Assembly (NCBI RefSeq): GCF_028010285.1
Contig: NZ_CP116304.1
Location: forward strand, 4,356,501-4,420,500
Reading direction: 5' to 3'
Source of the DNA: Pseudomonas sp. Q1-7
Lineage (GTDB): Bacteria; Pseudomonadota; Gammaproteobacteria; Pseudomonadales; Pseudomonadaceae
Length of the DNA: 64,000 nt
The position numbers were made by a program, and so were the translations under genes. Below the pieces are notes generated by a model. It worked only from the letters and a program-made list of their open reading frames with translations. It was not told the origin of the DNA and ran no database searches. Below, in pieces: positions 11,075 through 19,725 of this stretch (position 1 is the first letter of the stretch; each line of letters begins with the position of its first letter).

Positions 11075-12043
11075 CTATAGCCCACGTAGGAACAGCGTCT
11101 GCTGCAAGGCCACGCCCGCCCCTTCCAGGCCGGGGTACTCGGCGGTCACCAGCCACACCGGGATGCCGGCGAAGTAGTCGCTCATGCAGCCCTTGCTGGC
11201 GAATGCCCTGGCGAAGCCGCTGTTCTGGAAGAAGGTTGCGAAGCGCGGCACCACGCCACCCACGATGTACACGCCGCCCCGACCACCCAAGGTCAGCACA
11301 TTGTTGCCGGCGACCCGGCCGAGCCAGCCGCAGAACAGCTCCAGCACCTCCACGGCCAGGGGATCGCCGGCCAGGGCCGCCGCGCTCACCTCGGCCGGCG
11401 AGGCCAGGCGCGGCGGGCGGTCGTCCACCGCGCAGAGCGCGCGGTAAAGCTGCAGCAGACCATTGCCGCTGAGCACGTTTTCCGCGCTGACGTGGCCGAG
11501 CTGGCCGTGCAGTTGTTGCCACAGCGCCGCCTCGCGCAGGTTGCCCACCGGCAGATCGACATGTCCGCCCTCCCCCGGCAAGGCCTTCCAGCGGCCCTCT
11601 CCCAGCGGCAACAGGGTGCCGACGCCCAGGCCGGTGCCCGGCCCGATCACCACCGCCGGACTCAGAGGATCGGCGACGCCGGGGCAGACCGGCAGTTTCT
11701 CGTGCTCGCGCAGGCGGGTCACGCCCAGGGCCATGGCGCTGAAATCGTTGACCAGCAGCAGCTGCTCGACCCCGAGGGCGCGACAAAAGGCCGAGCGCCC
11801 GAGGCGCCAGTGATTGTTGGTGAAACGGAAGTGCTCGCCGCCCACTGGTCCCGCCACCGCCAGGCACACGGCGCCCAAGCCGCCCGCGGCCAGGCCGAGG
11901 CCGGCGAGGTAATGGCTGATGGCCTGTTCCGGCCCGGCGAAGTCGGCGGTCGCCAGCACCCGTACCGACTCCAGCTTCTCGTCGCGCCAGAGGGCGAAGC
12001 GCGCATTGGTACCGCCGATATCGCCGACCAGCGCCAGCTTCAC
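11075..12043 (-). CDS. glk: Glucokinase
   Basis: Phosphorylates imported glucose at C6 with ATP. The 322-residue protein begins with the phosphate-binding [12 protein letters not shown] (8-19) and has NDFSAMALG (catalytic Asp) and [12 protein letters not shown]. This is the bacterial Glk family rather than ROK. Its ATG overlaps the edd stop by four bases, so it is translated after edd from the HexR-controlled transcript. Confidence 0.96.
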   Translation of the reverse strand: MKLALVGDIGGTNARFALWRDEKLESVRVLATADFAGPEQAISHYLAGLGLAAGGLGAVCLAVAGPVGGEHFRFTNNHWRLGRSAFCRALGVEQLLLVNDFSAMALGVTRLREHEKLPVCPGVADPLSPAVVIGPGTGLGVGTLLPLGEGRWKALPGEGGHVDLPVGNLREAALWQQLHGQLGHVSAENVLSGNGLLQLYRALCAVDDRPPRLASPAEVSAAALAGDPLAVEVLELFCGWLGRVAGNNVLTLGGRGGVYIVGGVVPRFATFFQNSGFARAFASKGCMSDYFAGIPVWLVTAEYPGLEGAGVALQQTLFLRGL

Positions 12044-13866
12044 TTCAGACTCTCCAGGTTACGGGTGAAGGCGCTGGCGCCCTGCTCGGCGCTGCTGAAG
12101 GCCGCACGCATGAAGGCGAAGAGTTCGCGGCCGGTGCCGACGTTGGGCTCCAGGTCCCAGCGGGCCGGTTCGCGGGCGGCGAACTCGACGGCATCCACCC
12201 GCACCTCCAGGGTGCCGGTCGCGCCGTCGACACGGATCACATCACCGTCGCGCACCCGCGCCAGCGGGCCGCCGTCGAAGGCTTCCGGGCAGAGGTGGAT
12301 GGCTGCGGGAATCTTCCCCGAGGCGCCGGACATGCGCCCGTCGGTGACCAGCGCGACCTTGAAGCCACGGTCCTGCAGCACCCCGAGGAAGGGGGTCAGC
12401 TTGTGCAACTCGGGCATGCCGTTGCTGCGCGGGCCCTGGAAGCGCATCACCGCCACCAGGTCGCGGTCCAGTTCGCCCGCCTTGAAGGCGTCGGCCAGGG
12501 CCTGCTGGTCATGGAAGACCCGCGCCGGCGCTTCCACCACCTGGTGTTCGGGCGCCACGGCGGAAACCTTCATCACGCCCCGGCCGAGGTTGCCCTGCAT
12601 CACCCGCAGACCGCCCTCCGGCGAGAAGGGGCGCTCCGTGGGGCGCAGGATGCTGTCGTCGAGGCTGGCGGGCGGGCCTTCGCGCCAGACCACCCGGCCG
12701 TCTTCCAGGAAGGGCTCCCGGGTGTACTGGCGCAGGCCGGGGCCCATCACGGTGTTGACCTCTTCATGGAGCAGACCGGCGTCGAGCAGTTCGCGCACCA
12801 GGAAGGCCACGCCGCCGGCCGCGTGGAAGTGATTGATGTCGGCCTTGCCGTTGGGATAGACGTGGGCCAGGGTCGGCACCACTTCGGACAGGTCCGCCAT
12901 GTCCTGCCAGGTGAGCTGGATGCCCGCGGCCTGGGCGATGGCCGGCATGTGCAGGGTGTGGTTGGTGGAGCCGCCGGTGGCGTGCAGGGCGACGATGGCG
13001 TTGATCAGCACGCGCTCGTCGACGATCTCGCCAATGGGCAAGAACCGCCCGGACTGCTTCGTCAGGCGCGTCACCTGGCGCGCCGCCTCCACGGTCAGCG
13101 CCTCGCGCAGCGGGGTGTTCGGATTGACGAAGGAAGCGCCGGGCAGGTGCAGGCCCATGATTTCCATGAGCATCTGGTTGGTATTGGCGGTGCCGTAGAA
13201 GGTGCAGGTGCCGGGGCTGTGATAGGCCTTCATCTCCGACTCCAGCAACTCGTCGCGGCTGGCCTTGCCCTCGGCGAAGCGCTGGCGCACCTCGGCCTTT
13301 TCCTTGTTGGACAGGCCCGACGGCATGGGCCCGGCGGGCACGAAGAGGGACGGCAGGTGGCCGAAGCGCAGCGCCCCCATCATCAGGCCGGGGACGATCT
13401 TGTCGCAGATGCCGAGGAACAGCGCCGCATCGAACATGTTGTGGGACAACGCCACGGCGGTGGACATGGCAATCACTTCGCGGCTGGCGATGCCCAGTTC
13501 CATACCCGGCTCGCCCTGGGTGACGCCGTCGCACATGGCCGGCACGCCACCGGCCACCTGCCCTACCGAGCCGATCTCACGCAAGGCCTGGCGGATTTTC
13601 TCCGGGTAGTCCTCGTAGGGCTGGTGGGCCGAGAGCATGTCGTTGTAGGCGGTGACGATGGCCACGTTGGCCGACTCCATCAGGCGCAGGCGCTGCTTGT
13701 CGCCGCCGCCGCAACCGGCCACCCCGTGGGCGAAATTGGCACATTGCAGCTTGCCGCGCTGGGGACCGTCGCTGGCTGCCTTGTGGATCATCGCCAGGTA
13801 GCGCTCGCGCGTTGCGCGGCTGCGTTCCACCAGGCGTTCGGTTACCTCAAGTACGCGCGGATGCAT
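12040..13866 (-). CDS. edd: 6-Phosphogluconate dehydratase
   Basis: Dehydrates 6-phosphogluconate to KDPG in the Entner-Doudoroff pathway, using a [4Fe-4S] cluster. The 608-residue, full-length IlvD/Edd-family protein has the cysteine-bearing segments [22 protein letters not shown] and [14 protein letters not shown]. Later come [14 protein letters not shown] and [17 protein letters not shown]. It heads the edd-glk-gltR-gtrS string and has a HexR-like palindrome about 95 bases upstream. Confidence 0.97.
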   Translation of the reverse strand: MHPRVLEVTERLVERSRATRERYLAMIHKAASDGPQRGKLQCANFAHGVAGCGGGDKQRLRLMESANVAIVTAYNDMLSAHQPYEDYPEKIRQALREIGSVGQVAGGVPAMCDGVTQGEPGMELGIASREVIAMSTAVALSHNMFDAALFLGICDKIVPGLMMGALRFGHLPSLFVPAGPMPSGLSNKEKAEVRQRFAEGKASRDELLESEMKAYHSPGTCTFYGTANTNQMLMEIMGLHLPGASFVNPNTPLREALTVEAARQVTRLTKQSGRFLPIGEIVDERVLINAIVALHATGGSTNHTLHMPAIAQAAGIQLTWQDMADLSEVVPTLAHVYPNGKADINHFHAAGGVAFLVRELLDAGLLHEEVNTVMGPGLRQYTREPFLEDGRVVWREGPPASLDDSILRPTERPFSPEGGLRVMQGNLGRGVMKVSAVAPEHQVVEAPARVFHDQQALADAFKAGELDRDLVAVMRFQGPRSNGMPELHKLTPFLGVLQDRGFKVALVTDGRMSGASGKIPAAIHLCPEAFDGGPLARVRDGDVIRVDGATGTLEVRVDAVEFAAREPARWDLEPNVGTGRELFAFMRAAFSSAEQGASAFTRNLESLK

Positions 13867-14224
13867 GGATTCGACTCCAGGTAGCGGGTGAATTTGTTCT
13901 TATATAAACCACAATACTGCCACCACAGATAAATATTCACCAGATATCGCCTAAAATTTTGTTATTACAACAACAAAAATCAGAAAACCCGCTTCCATTC
14001 ATATAGACCATCCACCCACTTGGCGGTGCGCGGCATTAAGCCGGGGCGACTCCGCCTCCCTCCCAATGCAGCCCCCCGATCGACTTATGACCGAAACGCA
14101 GGGCTATTAGCGTAAAACGCTCTAAAAAATAACTTGCACGCAAAATAACATGACAGTAAATTCTGCCTCACCAACTTACTTAGCACGCCAAACATTAACG
14201 AACAAACCAACCCGGAGACTCGCC
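13867..14224. other. AT-rich intergenic region upstream of edd
   Basis: A 358-base gap between the divergent edd and the small peptide gene. It holds the HexR-like site at 13959-13973 and otherwise AT-rich sequence likely to contain both promoters. In P. putida and P. aeruginosa gap-1 lies divergent here; no trace of it is seen. Confidence 0.7.
13959..13973. promoter_or_regulatory. HexR-type operator upstream of edd
   Basis: TTGTTATTACAACAA fits TTGT-N7-ACAA and is symmetrical as TTGTT-N5-AACAA. It is about 95 bases upstream of the edd ATG. Together with the zwf site it makes edd-glk a predicted HexR target. Confidence 0.7.
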
Positions 14225-14353
14225 ATGAAAGCCCTGATCACCTTCACCGCCGTCCTCGCGTTTTCCTCTGCCAGTTTCGCCGATACCGGCAAGCCGGATA
14301 GCAGCCGCAACGGCGCGCTGTACCCGGAATGGCTGATCCACCACGACGGCTGA
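14225..14353 (+). CDS. Small secreted peptide of unknown function
   Basis: A 42-residue product with an N-terminal signal sequence (MKALITFTAVLAFSSASFA, likely cut after SFA) and a short mature part rich in polar residues ending HHDG. The ATG has a good ribosome site (CGGAG eight bases upstream). It lies 67 bases before ohr in the same direction. I do not recognise a family; the coding call rests on the signal peptide and the ribosome site. Confidence 0.55.
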   Translation: MKALITFTAVLAFSSASFADTGKPDSSRNGALYPEWLIHHDG

Positions 14354-14420
14354 TCCAAGCACCCGAACCCTGACCCACACCACGCAATCACTCTCCAAAC
14401 CCACTTGAAAGGAAACCATC

Positions 14421-14846
14421 ATGAGCATCGAAAATGTTCTCTACCGCGCCTATGCAGAAGCCACCGGCGGCCGTGACGGCCGTGCCATCTCCTCCGATGG
14501 CGTACTCGATGTCAGCCTGACCACCCCGCGCGAGCTGGGCGGCGCCGGCGGCGAGGGCACCAACCCCGAGCAACTGTTCGCGGCCGGCTACTCGGCCTGC
14601 TTCCTCGGCGCACTGAAGTTCGTCGCCGCCCGCGACAAGCACAAGCTGCCGGCGGAGACCTCCATCGAAGGCATCGTGGGCATCGGCGCCATTCCCAGCG
14701 GCTTCGGCATCGAAGTGGAACTGCGCATCGACATCCCCGGCCTGGACCGCGAGGAAGCCCGCGCCATCGTCGACAAGGCGCACATTGTGTGCCCCTACTC
14801 CAACGCCACGCGCGGCAATATCGACGTGACCCTGACCCTGGTCTGA
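14421..14846 (+). CDS. ohr: Organic hydroperoxide resistance protein Ohr
   Basis: Cytoplasmic thiol peroxidase that reduces organic and fatty-acid hydroperoxides. The 141 residues match Ohr/OsmC in length and carry the two reactive cysteines, Cys60 in [10 protein letters not shown] and Cys124 in [13 protein letters not shown]. The N-terminus [20 protein letters not shown] is typical of Ohr rather than OsmC. No ohrR is adjacent. A terminator follows at 14861. Confidence 0.93.
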   Translation: MSIENVLYRAYAEATGGRDGRAISSDGVLDVSLTTPRELGGAGGEGTNPEQLFAAGYSACFLGALKFVAARDKHKLPAETSIEGIVGIGAIPSGFGIEVELRIDIPGLDREEARAIVDKAHIVCPYSNATRGNIDVTLTLV

Positions 14847-14860
14847 GTCGCAGCGCAAAC

Positions 14861-14895
14861 AAGGGCGGGCATCCCGAAAGGGGGGCCCGCCCTTT
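14861..14895 (+). terminator. Rho-independent terminator after ohr
   Basis: AAGGGCGGGC pairs with GCCCGCCCTT, followed by a short T stretch, 15 bases after the ohr stop. Confidence 0.75.
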
Positions 14896-14902
14896 GCCTG
14901 TT

Positions 14903-14991
14903 ATAGGTGCGAATTCATTCGCCAAGCAGGCCTGCCCTTCGAACCCACAGGGGCAACTGCGTTGCCCTTGGCGATTGAAATCGCCCCCACA
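14903..14991. repeat. Dispersed palindromic intergenic repeat, copy 2
   Basis: Begins AGGTGCGAATTCATTCGCCA and ends with the imperfect complement CGATTGAAATCGCCCCCACA. Same family as 24435-24531 and 47721-47819. It lies between ohr and the ybjQ-like gene. Confidence 0.75.
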
Positions 14992-15054
14992 AAGTTCGCT
15001 CCCACAATTGGCCCCTACAATTGACCTTTCTTCAGTCAAGCCAAGGAACGCAGC

Positions 15055-15372
15055 ATGATCCTCTCCACCACCCCCACCCTCGAAGGTCGGACCATTCGTG
15101 AATACAAGGGCATCGTGGTTGGCGAAGCCATCCTCGGCGCCAACGTGTTCCGCGACCTGTTCGCCGGGATTCGCGACATCATCGGCGGCCGCTCCGGTGC
15201 CTACGAGAAAGAGCTGGCCAAGGCCAGGGAAATCGCCTTCGAGGAACTGGCCGAGCGCGCCGAAAAACTCGGCGCCAACGCGGTGGTCGGCATCGATATC
15301 GACTATGAGGTGGTCGGCCAGAACGGCAGCATGCTGATGGTGAGCATCAGCGGTACTGCCGTGGTGATCTGA
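15055..15372 (+). CDS. YbjQ-family (UPF0145, heavy-metal-binding domain) protein
   Basis: A 105-residue cytoplasmic protein of the YbjQ/UPF0145 family, known to form pentameric rings; function unestablished. Seen: the N-terminus [27 protein letters not shown] region (TPTLEG, GIVVGE), [24 protein letters not shown] and the C-terminal [11 protein letters not shown]...[11 protein letters not shown]. Length and ends match the family. It is a single gene convergent with ppk2. Confidence 0.88.
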   Translation: MILSTTPTLEGRTIREYKGIVVGEAILGANVFRDLFAGIRDIIGGRSGAYEKELAKAREIAFEELAERAEKLGANAVVGIDIDYEVVGQNGSMLMVSISGTAVVI

Positions 15373-15399
15373 GCCCGGCGCTTCGCCGCCGCAGGGTGA

Positions 15400-16224
15400 T
15401 CAGAAGAGCGCTTCGACCATGCGGAACGGATAGGGCGCGGCCTTGTACTTGCCGAGCTTGCCGCGCTTGGGCAGCTCGACTTTCTGGTCGCGGGTCAGGT
15501 CCTTGTAGGGAATCTGCTTGAGCAGGTGGCTGATGATGTTCAGCCGCACACGCCGCTTGTCCTCCGAGTGCGCCATGTACCAGGGCGCCCAGGAGGAATC
15601 GGTGGCGGCGAACATCTCGTCGCGGGCGCGGGTGTAGTCGTCCCAGCGGGAATAGGACTTCAGGTCCATGGGCGACAGCTTCCAGATCTTGCGGCCGTCG
15701 TCGATGCGGTCCCTGAGGCGGCGGGTCTGCTCGTCGGCGCTCACCTCCAGCCAGTACTTGATGAGGATGATCCCGGACTCGACCATCATCTTCTCGAACA
15801 GCGGCGTCACCGCGAGGAACTTGCGCGTCTGCTCTTCGGTGCAGAAGCCCATCACCCGCTCGACGCCGGCGCGGTTGTACCAACTGCGGTCGAAGATCAC
15901 CACCTCGCCGGCCGCCGGCATATGCGTCAGGTAACGCTGGCCGTACATCTGGGTCTTCTCCCGATCAGTGGGGGCCGGCAGGGCCACCACACGGAACACC
16001 CTCGGACTGACCCGCTCGGTAATGGCCTTGATGGTGCCGCCCTTGCCGGCACCGTCACGGCCCTCGAAGACGATGCACACCTTGAGCCCCTGGTCCACCA
16101 CCCACTGCTGGAGCTTCACCAGTTCCACGTGCAGACGCTTGAGTTCGCCTTCGTAGTCCTTGCGACCGAGTTTCTCCTTCGCCCCGGCCTCGCTGGCGGC
16201 CGCCTTCTTCTTACCTTTAGCCAT
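15400..16224 (-). CDS. ppk2: Polyphosphate kinase 2
   Basis: Transfers phosphate between polyphosphate and nucleotides. The 274-residue protein is a one-domain PPK2 with Walker A GRDGAGKGG (55-63), the lid-region RYLTHMPAAGE and Walker B FDRSWYNRAGVERVMGF (111-127). Its length and single domain match the short PPK2 class that phosphorylates nucleoside diphosphates; GDP or ADP preference cannot be read here. A Lys-rich tail opens the protein. It is monocistronic and convergent with the ybjQ-like gene. Confidence 0.94.
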   Translation of the reverse strand: MAKGKKKAAASEAGAKEKLGRKDYEGELKRLHVELVKLQQWVVDQGLKVCIVFEGRDGAGKGGTIKAITERVSPRVFRVVALPAPTDREKTQMYGQRYLTHMPAAGEVVIFDRSWYNRAGVERVMGFCTEEQTRKFLAVTPLFEKMMVESGIILIKYWLEVSADEQTRRLRDRIDDGRKIWKLSPMDLKSYSRWDDYTRARDEMFAATDSSWAPWYMAHSEDKRRVRLNIISHLLKQIPYKDLTRDQKVELPKRGKLGKYKAAPYPFRMVEALF

Positions 16225-16298
16225 GACCCGCTCCGATTCGGTGGAATTCGACCACTAAAAGCTAGCTGACCGCTGGCGTCTTGCTTACCGGAAAAGCA

Positions 16299-16335
16299 CA
16301 ACGCCCCGGCTGCGTGCTGCATGACCGGGGCGTTG
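16299..16335 (-). terminator. Rho-independent terminator on the minus strand
   Basis: Perfect 11-base arms CAACGCCCCGG and CCGGGGCGTTG; on the minus strand the hairpin is followed by TGCTTTTCC. It terminates transcripts arriving from the permease remnant, not ppk2, which starts downstream. Confidence 0.7.
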
Positions 16336-16411
16336 CCGTGGATATACCAGACGATCATTCGACCAGACGCAGCTCCCCTGCCGGCTCCCTGCCACGGGTG
16401 GCCAGGCAGTG

Positions 16412-16630
16412 CTAGAGCGGACAGGTCACCAGCAGCCAGCCAGCCAGCACCACCACCGAGCGCACGACCCGCACGCGAACGCTCGGCGTCCAGCTACCCG
16501 CGAAGGTCTGGATCGACGTGACGATGGAGAGCACCGCACCGTACAGGTTGAGGGCGTTGTGGCTGATGACATTGAGCAGGAACAGGACCATCAGCACTGG
16601 CATTCGAGTGTTGCCGCGACTGTGTCGGCC
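16412..16630 (-). pseudogene. Remnant of an NCS1-family (cytosine/purine-type) permease
   Basis: The minus strand reads a membrane-type peptide with NVISHNALNLYGAVLSIVTS and IQTFAGSWTP, resembling a mid-protein membrane region of NCS1 permeases for cytosine, purines or hydantoins. It ends at a stop after LLVTCPL. NCS1 proteins are about 450-500 residues, so most of the gene is missing, and the reading frame appears to shift near 16600. A minus-strand terminator follows at 16299-16335. The call rests on recalled family pattern and needs a search. Confidence 0.5.
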
Positions 16631-16649
16631 ACCTCTACAACGAACACCA

Positions 16650-16664
16650 TATTATGGAATTCCA
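16650..16664. promoter_or_regulatory. Predicted GntR operator, site A (variant)
   Basis: TATTATGGAATTCCA, with a palindromic core TGGAATTCCA, differs from the consensus TATTATGGTATACCA at two central bases. It lies between the permease remnant and flavin reductase 1, 241 bases before the reductase start. Confidence 0.5.
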
Positions 16665-16835
16665 ATAATCAAACTAGGAATTTTTTGAACGCCCATCTGC
16701 ACTGAAAACACTTTGCAGACGAGCTGAAACGTTCAACCGACTCTCACCTAGCGCCCATGCTCATTGGTGTTCAGCGACTCACCGGACGTTCGTCGGACGA
16801 AATTTACCGCGGAAAAATACTACTTGCGTCATGAA

Positions 16836-16850
16836 TATTACGGTATACCA
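16836..16850. promoter_or_regulatory. Predicted GntR operator, site B, upstream of flavin reductase 1
   Basis: TATTACGGTATACCA, one mismatch to the consensus, 55 bases before the ATG. The flanks AA and TCAGACA are shared with site D at 19057, so the two promoters appear homologous. Confidence 0.7.
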
Positions 16851-16904
16851 TCAGACACACATGCACTACCGAACGCAGCCACTTGCTCCCGATAGGTACC
16901 CGAA

Positions 16905-17390
16905 ATGATCGACACCAATGCCTACAAACAAGTCATGGGCTCCTTTCCCTCCGGCGTCACCGTCATCACCACCCTGGACGACGACGGCCAGATCGTCGGG
17001 CTGACCGCCAGCGCCTTCAGTTCGCTGTCCATGGACCCGGCCTTGGTGCTCTTCTGCCCTAACTACAGCTCTGATTCCTATCCGGTGCTGATCAAGAGCA
17101 AGCGCTTCGCTATCCACCTGCTCTCTGCCAACCAGCGTGATGAAGCCTATGCGTTCGCCAAAAAGGGGAAGGACAAAGCCCAGGGCATCGACTGGACCCT
17201 GAGCGAACTGGGCAATCCGATCCTGGCCAACGCCACCGCCATCATCGAGTGTGAGCTGTGGCGCGAGTACGAAGGCGGTGATCACGCCATTCTGGTAGGG
17301 GCCGTGAAGAATCTGATCGTGCCCGAGCAGGAAGTGGTTCCGATGATCTACTGCCGCGGCAAGATGGGGGCCCTGGAGGCCTTCGCCTGA
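16905..17390 (+). CDS. Flavin reductase 1 of a two-component monooxygenase
   Basis: Predicted NAD(P)H:flavin oxidoreductase supplying FMNH2 or FADH2 to the luciferase-like monooxygenase encoded next. The 161-residue single-domain protein belongs to the flavin-reductase-like split-barrel family (RutF/HpaC type): SGVTVITTLD, GLTASAFSSLSMDPALVLFC and GDHAILVGAV. It is a close paralogue of the protein at 22050-22535, sharing most residues and identical length. It is a single-gene unit with operator sites A and B upstream and a terminator at 17417. Confidence 0.9.
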   Translation: MIDTNAYKQVMGSFPSGVTVITTLDDDGQIVGLTASAFSSLSMDPALVLFCPNYSSDSYPVLIKSKRFAIHLLSANQRDEAYAFAKKGKDKAQGIDWTLSELGNPILANATAIIECELWREYEGGDHAILVGAVKNLIVPEQEVVPMIYCRGKMGALEAFA

Positions 17391-17416
17391 TCCGGATTGC
17401 GTGTGCTTTGATTCCC

Positions 17417-17440
17417 GCCCCCTTTATTGGGGGCTTTTTT
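17417..17440 (+). terminator. Rho-independent terminator after flavin reductase 1
   Basis: GCCCCC-TTTATT-GGGGGC followed by six T, 27 bases after the stop. Confidence 0.9.
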
Positions 17441-17508
17441 ATGGTTACCCGTGGACGACCGGGGATGGGCGGATGCGTTCGCCAGGCAGGACACTGCTCT
17501 GCCGTTGG

Positions 17509-17581
17509 CGTCGAGGAGCGAGGCCCCACGTTGACGCCACCGGAGTCGTTGGGCTTCGCAGGCTCAGCCACAACCTACGGA
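17509..17581. repeat. Intergenic repeat of the GAGGCCCAAC / GTTGGGCTTCG family
   Basis: GTCGAGGAGCGAGGCCCCAC and GTTGGGCTTCGCAGGCTC with ACAACCTACGG match the elements at 55370-55430 and 59141-59219. It fills part of the 348-base gap between flavin reductase 1 and the monooxygenase. Confidence 0.55.
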
Positions 17582-17621
17582 ATGCCTGCCACTCTGGTGG
17601 AAAAATTTTGCAGACATTCCG

Positions 17622-17636
17622 TATTATGGTATACCA
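17622..17636. promoter_or_regulatory. Predicted GntR operator, site C, upstream of the monooxygenase
   Basis: TATTATGGTATACCA, exact consensus, 103 bases before the ATG. The core TGGTATACCA is a perfect palindrome of the TGGTNNACCA class bound by FadR-like GntR regulators. Confidence 0.75.
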
Positions 17637-17738
17637 ATATCCAGCACCCCCGTCCGGTGCCCCCCAGAACTCCGGCGGCACCACCCCACCGTAGCGGCCG
17701 CCCACTGGCCACGCAGAAACAGGTTCGAGGTAAGCGAC

Positions 17739-18782
17739 ATGAAATTCTCTTTGTTCGTGCACATGGAGCGCTACGACGAGCAGATCAGCCACCGCCAGCT
17801 CTTCGAAGATCTGGAGGAGCTGACCCTGATGGCAGAGGCTGGCGGCTTCAGCACCGTATGGATCGGCGAGCATCACTCGATGGAGTACACCATCTCCCCG
17901 AGCCCCATGCCGCTACTCTCCTACCTGGCTGCCCGCACGAGCACCATCCGCCTCGGCGCCGGCACCATCATCGCGCCCTTCTGGCACCCCATCCGCGTGG
18001 CTGGTGAATGCGCCCTGCTGGACGTGATCAGCAATGGCCGCATGGAAGTGGGCCTGGCCCGCGGCGCCTACCAGTACGAATTCGACCGCATGGCCGGGGG
18101 CATGCCCGCCACCGCTGGCGGCCAGGCCCTGCGCGAGATGGTGCCGGTAGTGAAAGCCCTGTGGCAGGGCGATGTCGCCCACGATGGCGAAATCTGGAAG
18201 TTCCCCACCTCCACCTCTTCGCCGCGCCCGATCCAGAAACCGACTCCACCGATCTGGATCGCCGCCCGCGACCCGGACTCCCACAACTTCGCCGTGGCCA
18301 ATGGTTGCAACGTGATGGTCACTCCGCTGATGAAGGGCGACGAGGAAGTGGTAGACCTGAAGAACAAGTTCGAAACCGCCCTGGCCAACAATCCGGACGT
18401 CCCGCGCCCGCAACTGATGGTGTTGCGCCACACCCACGTGCATACCCCCGAGGACAGCGAAGGCTGGAAAGTCGGCGCCGCCGCCATCTCGCGCTTTTAC
18501 CGCACCTTCGATGCCTGGTTCGGCAACAAGCAGACCCCGGTCAACGGCATCCTCCAGCCGAGCCCGGAAGAAAAGTTCAAGGACCGTCCGGAGTTCGAAC
18601 TGGAGAACATCCGCAGGAACACCATGATCGGCACACCTGAAGAAGTCATCGCGCGTATCCGCCACTACCAGGACCTGGGCGTGGATGAGTTCAGTTTCTG
18701 GGCCGACAACAGCCTGCCTCATGCCGAGAAGAAGAAGTCCTTGGCACTCTTCATCGAACACGTGGTGCCAGCGTTCCGCTGA
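17739..18782 (+). CDS. Luciferase-like (LLM) flavin-dependent monooxygenase
   Basis: Oxygenase component of a two-component system that would use reduced flavin and O2 to hydroxylate or open a ring in an unknown substrate. The 347-residue TIM-barrel protein shows the bacterial-luciferase pattern: N-terminal KFSLFVHMERYDE, GFSTVWIGEHHSMEYTISPS (about 36-55), IRLGAGTIIAPFWHPIRVA, NGRMEVGLARGAYQYEF and, near the end, GTPEEVIARIRHYQDLGVDEF. Known relatives include RutA (uracil), PyrA (pyridine) and TgnB (trigonelline). It has its own operator and terminator, between flavin reductase 1 and the AA_synth operon. Confidence 0.9.
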   Translation: MKFSLFVHMERYDEQISHRQLFEDLEELTLMAEAGGFSTVWIGEHHSMEYTISPSPMPLLSYLAARTSTIRLGAGTIIAPFWHPIRVAGECALLDVISNGRMEVGLARGAYQYEFDRMAGGMPATAGGQALREMVPVVKALWQGDVAHDGEIWKFPTSTSSPRPIQKPTPPIWIAARDPDSHNFAVANGCNVMVTPLMKGDEEVVDLKNKFETALANNPDVPRPQLMVLRHTHVHTPEDSEGWKVGAAAISRFYRTFDAWFGNKQTPVNGILQPSPEEKFKDRPEFELENIRRNTMIGTPEEVIARIRHYQDLGVDEFSFWADNSLPHAEKKKSLALFIEHVVPAFR

Positions 18783-18822
18783 GTACGAATGGCGGTCCTC
18801 GCGCCGCCATGGCAAATGCTTC

Positions 18823-18855
18823 GCCCCTGCAGCGTCCATGCTGCGGGGGCTTTTT
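18823..18855 (+). terminator. Rho-independent terminator after the monooxygenase
   Basis: GCCCCTGCAG and CTGCGGGGGC pair around a short loop and are followed by TTTTT, 40 bases after the stop. Confidence 0.88.
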
Positions 18856-19056
18856 CTTGATTCTTCGCGGAGATTCGGCGAGCGGTTTCATACCGGATTG
18901 CCCATCCGGCGTGCCCCCGGCCCTCGAAACCCGCGAAGAACTTTTCCTTTCCAGGTAGCGCCCGATCACGCCAACGGTGCCGGATTCGGCCCTTACCCAG
19001 CGACCTTCCGTCGCCAAGCCCAGCCCTCCCCCGCTACCAGGCTCTTGCATATTCAA

Positions 19057-19071
19057 TATTATGGTATACCA
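19057..19071. promoter_or_regulatory. Predicted GntR operator, site D, upstream of the AA_synth operon
   Basis: TATTATGGTATACCA, exact consensus, 38 bases before the ATG at 19109. Control of this operon would make the downstream gntR gene autoregulated. Confidence 0.78.
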
Positions 19072-19108
19072 TCAGACAGCAAGAGACTTCCCCAACCAGG
19101 AGACCCCA

Positions 19109-19699
19109 ATGAGCTTCGAAATTCGCAAGATCGTCAGCTACGTGGAAGAAACCTTCATCGAAGGCGGCAAGGCCACCGACAAGCCGGTAACCATGGTGGG
19201 CCTGGCCGTGGTGATCAAGAACCCGTGGCTGGGCCGCGGCTTCGTCGAAGACCTCAAGCCCGAGATCAAGGCCAACTGCTCCGACCTCGGCGCCATGATG
19301 GTCGAACGCCTGACGGCCGCCATCGGCGGTGCCGCGAAGATCGAGGCATACGGCAAGGCCGCCGTGGTTGGCGCCGATGGCGAGATCGAACACGCCTCCG
19401 CGGTTATCCACACCTTGCGTTTCGGCAACCACTACCGCCAGGCGGTGAACGCCAAGAGCTACCTGAGCTTCACCAACAAGCGCGGCGGCCCGGGCACCTC
19501 GATCCAGATTCCGATGATGCACAAGGACGACGAGGGCCTGCGTTCCCACTACATCACCCTTGAGATGCAGATCGAAGACGCACCGCGTGCCGACGAAATC
19601 ATCGTCGTGCTCGGCGCCGCTGACGGCGGTCGCCTGCACCCGCGCATCGGCAACCGCTACATCGATCTGGAAGAACTGGCCGCCGAGCAGGCTCAGTGA
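19109..19699 (+). CDS. AA_synth (DUF1185, PF06684) family protein
   Basis: A 196-residue protein of the 'amino acid synthesis' family, whose solved member has a chorismate-mutase-like fold; the reaction is unknown. Seen: IRKIVSYVEETFIEGG (N-terminus), VVIKNPWLGRGFVEDL, GAMMVERLTAAIGGAAKIEAYGKAA-type central segment, HTLRFGNHYR, SFTNKRGGPG and HPRIGNRYIDLEEL. The start MSFEIRKIV was chosen for its AGGAG site; the frame is open further upstream but crosses the operator. It is the first gene of an operon with the hydrolase, dehydrogenase, flavin reductase 2, CMD protein and regulator, so a step in the same catabolic pathway is inferred. Confidence 0.85.
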   Translation: MSFEIRKIVSYVEETFIEGGKATDKPVTMVGLAVVIKNPWLGRGFVEDLKPEIKANCSDLGAMMVERLTAAIGGAAKIEAYGKAAVVGADGEIEHASAVIHTLRFGNHYRQAVNAKSYLSFTNKRGGPGTSIQIPMMHKDDEGLRSHYITLEMQIEDAPRADEIIVVLGAADGGRLHPRIGNRYIDLEELAAEQAQ

Positions 19700-19725
19700 T
19701 CCCAAGGCCCGTGCAGGAGCGATCC

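Noticed and set aside
16650-19071. Operator palindromes as transposon ends
   Set aside because: They stand singly at promoters, lack target duplications, and no transposase is present.
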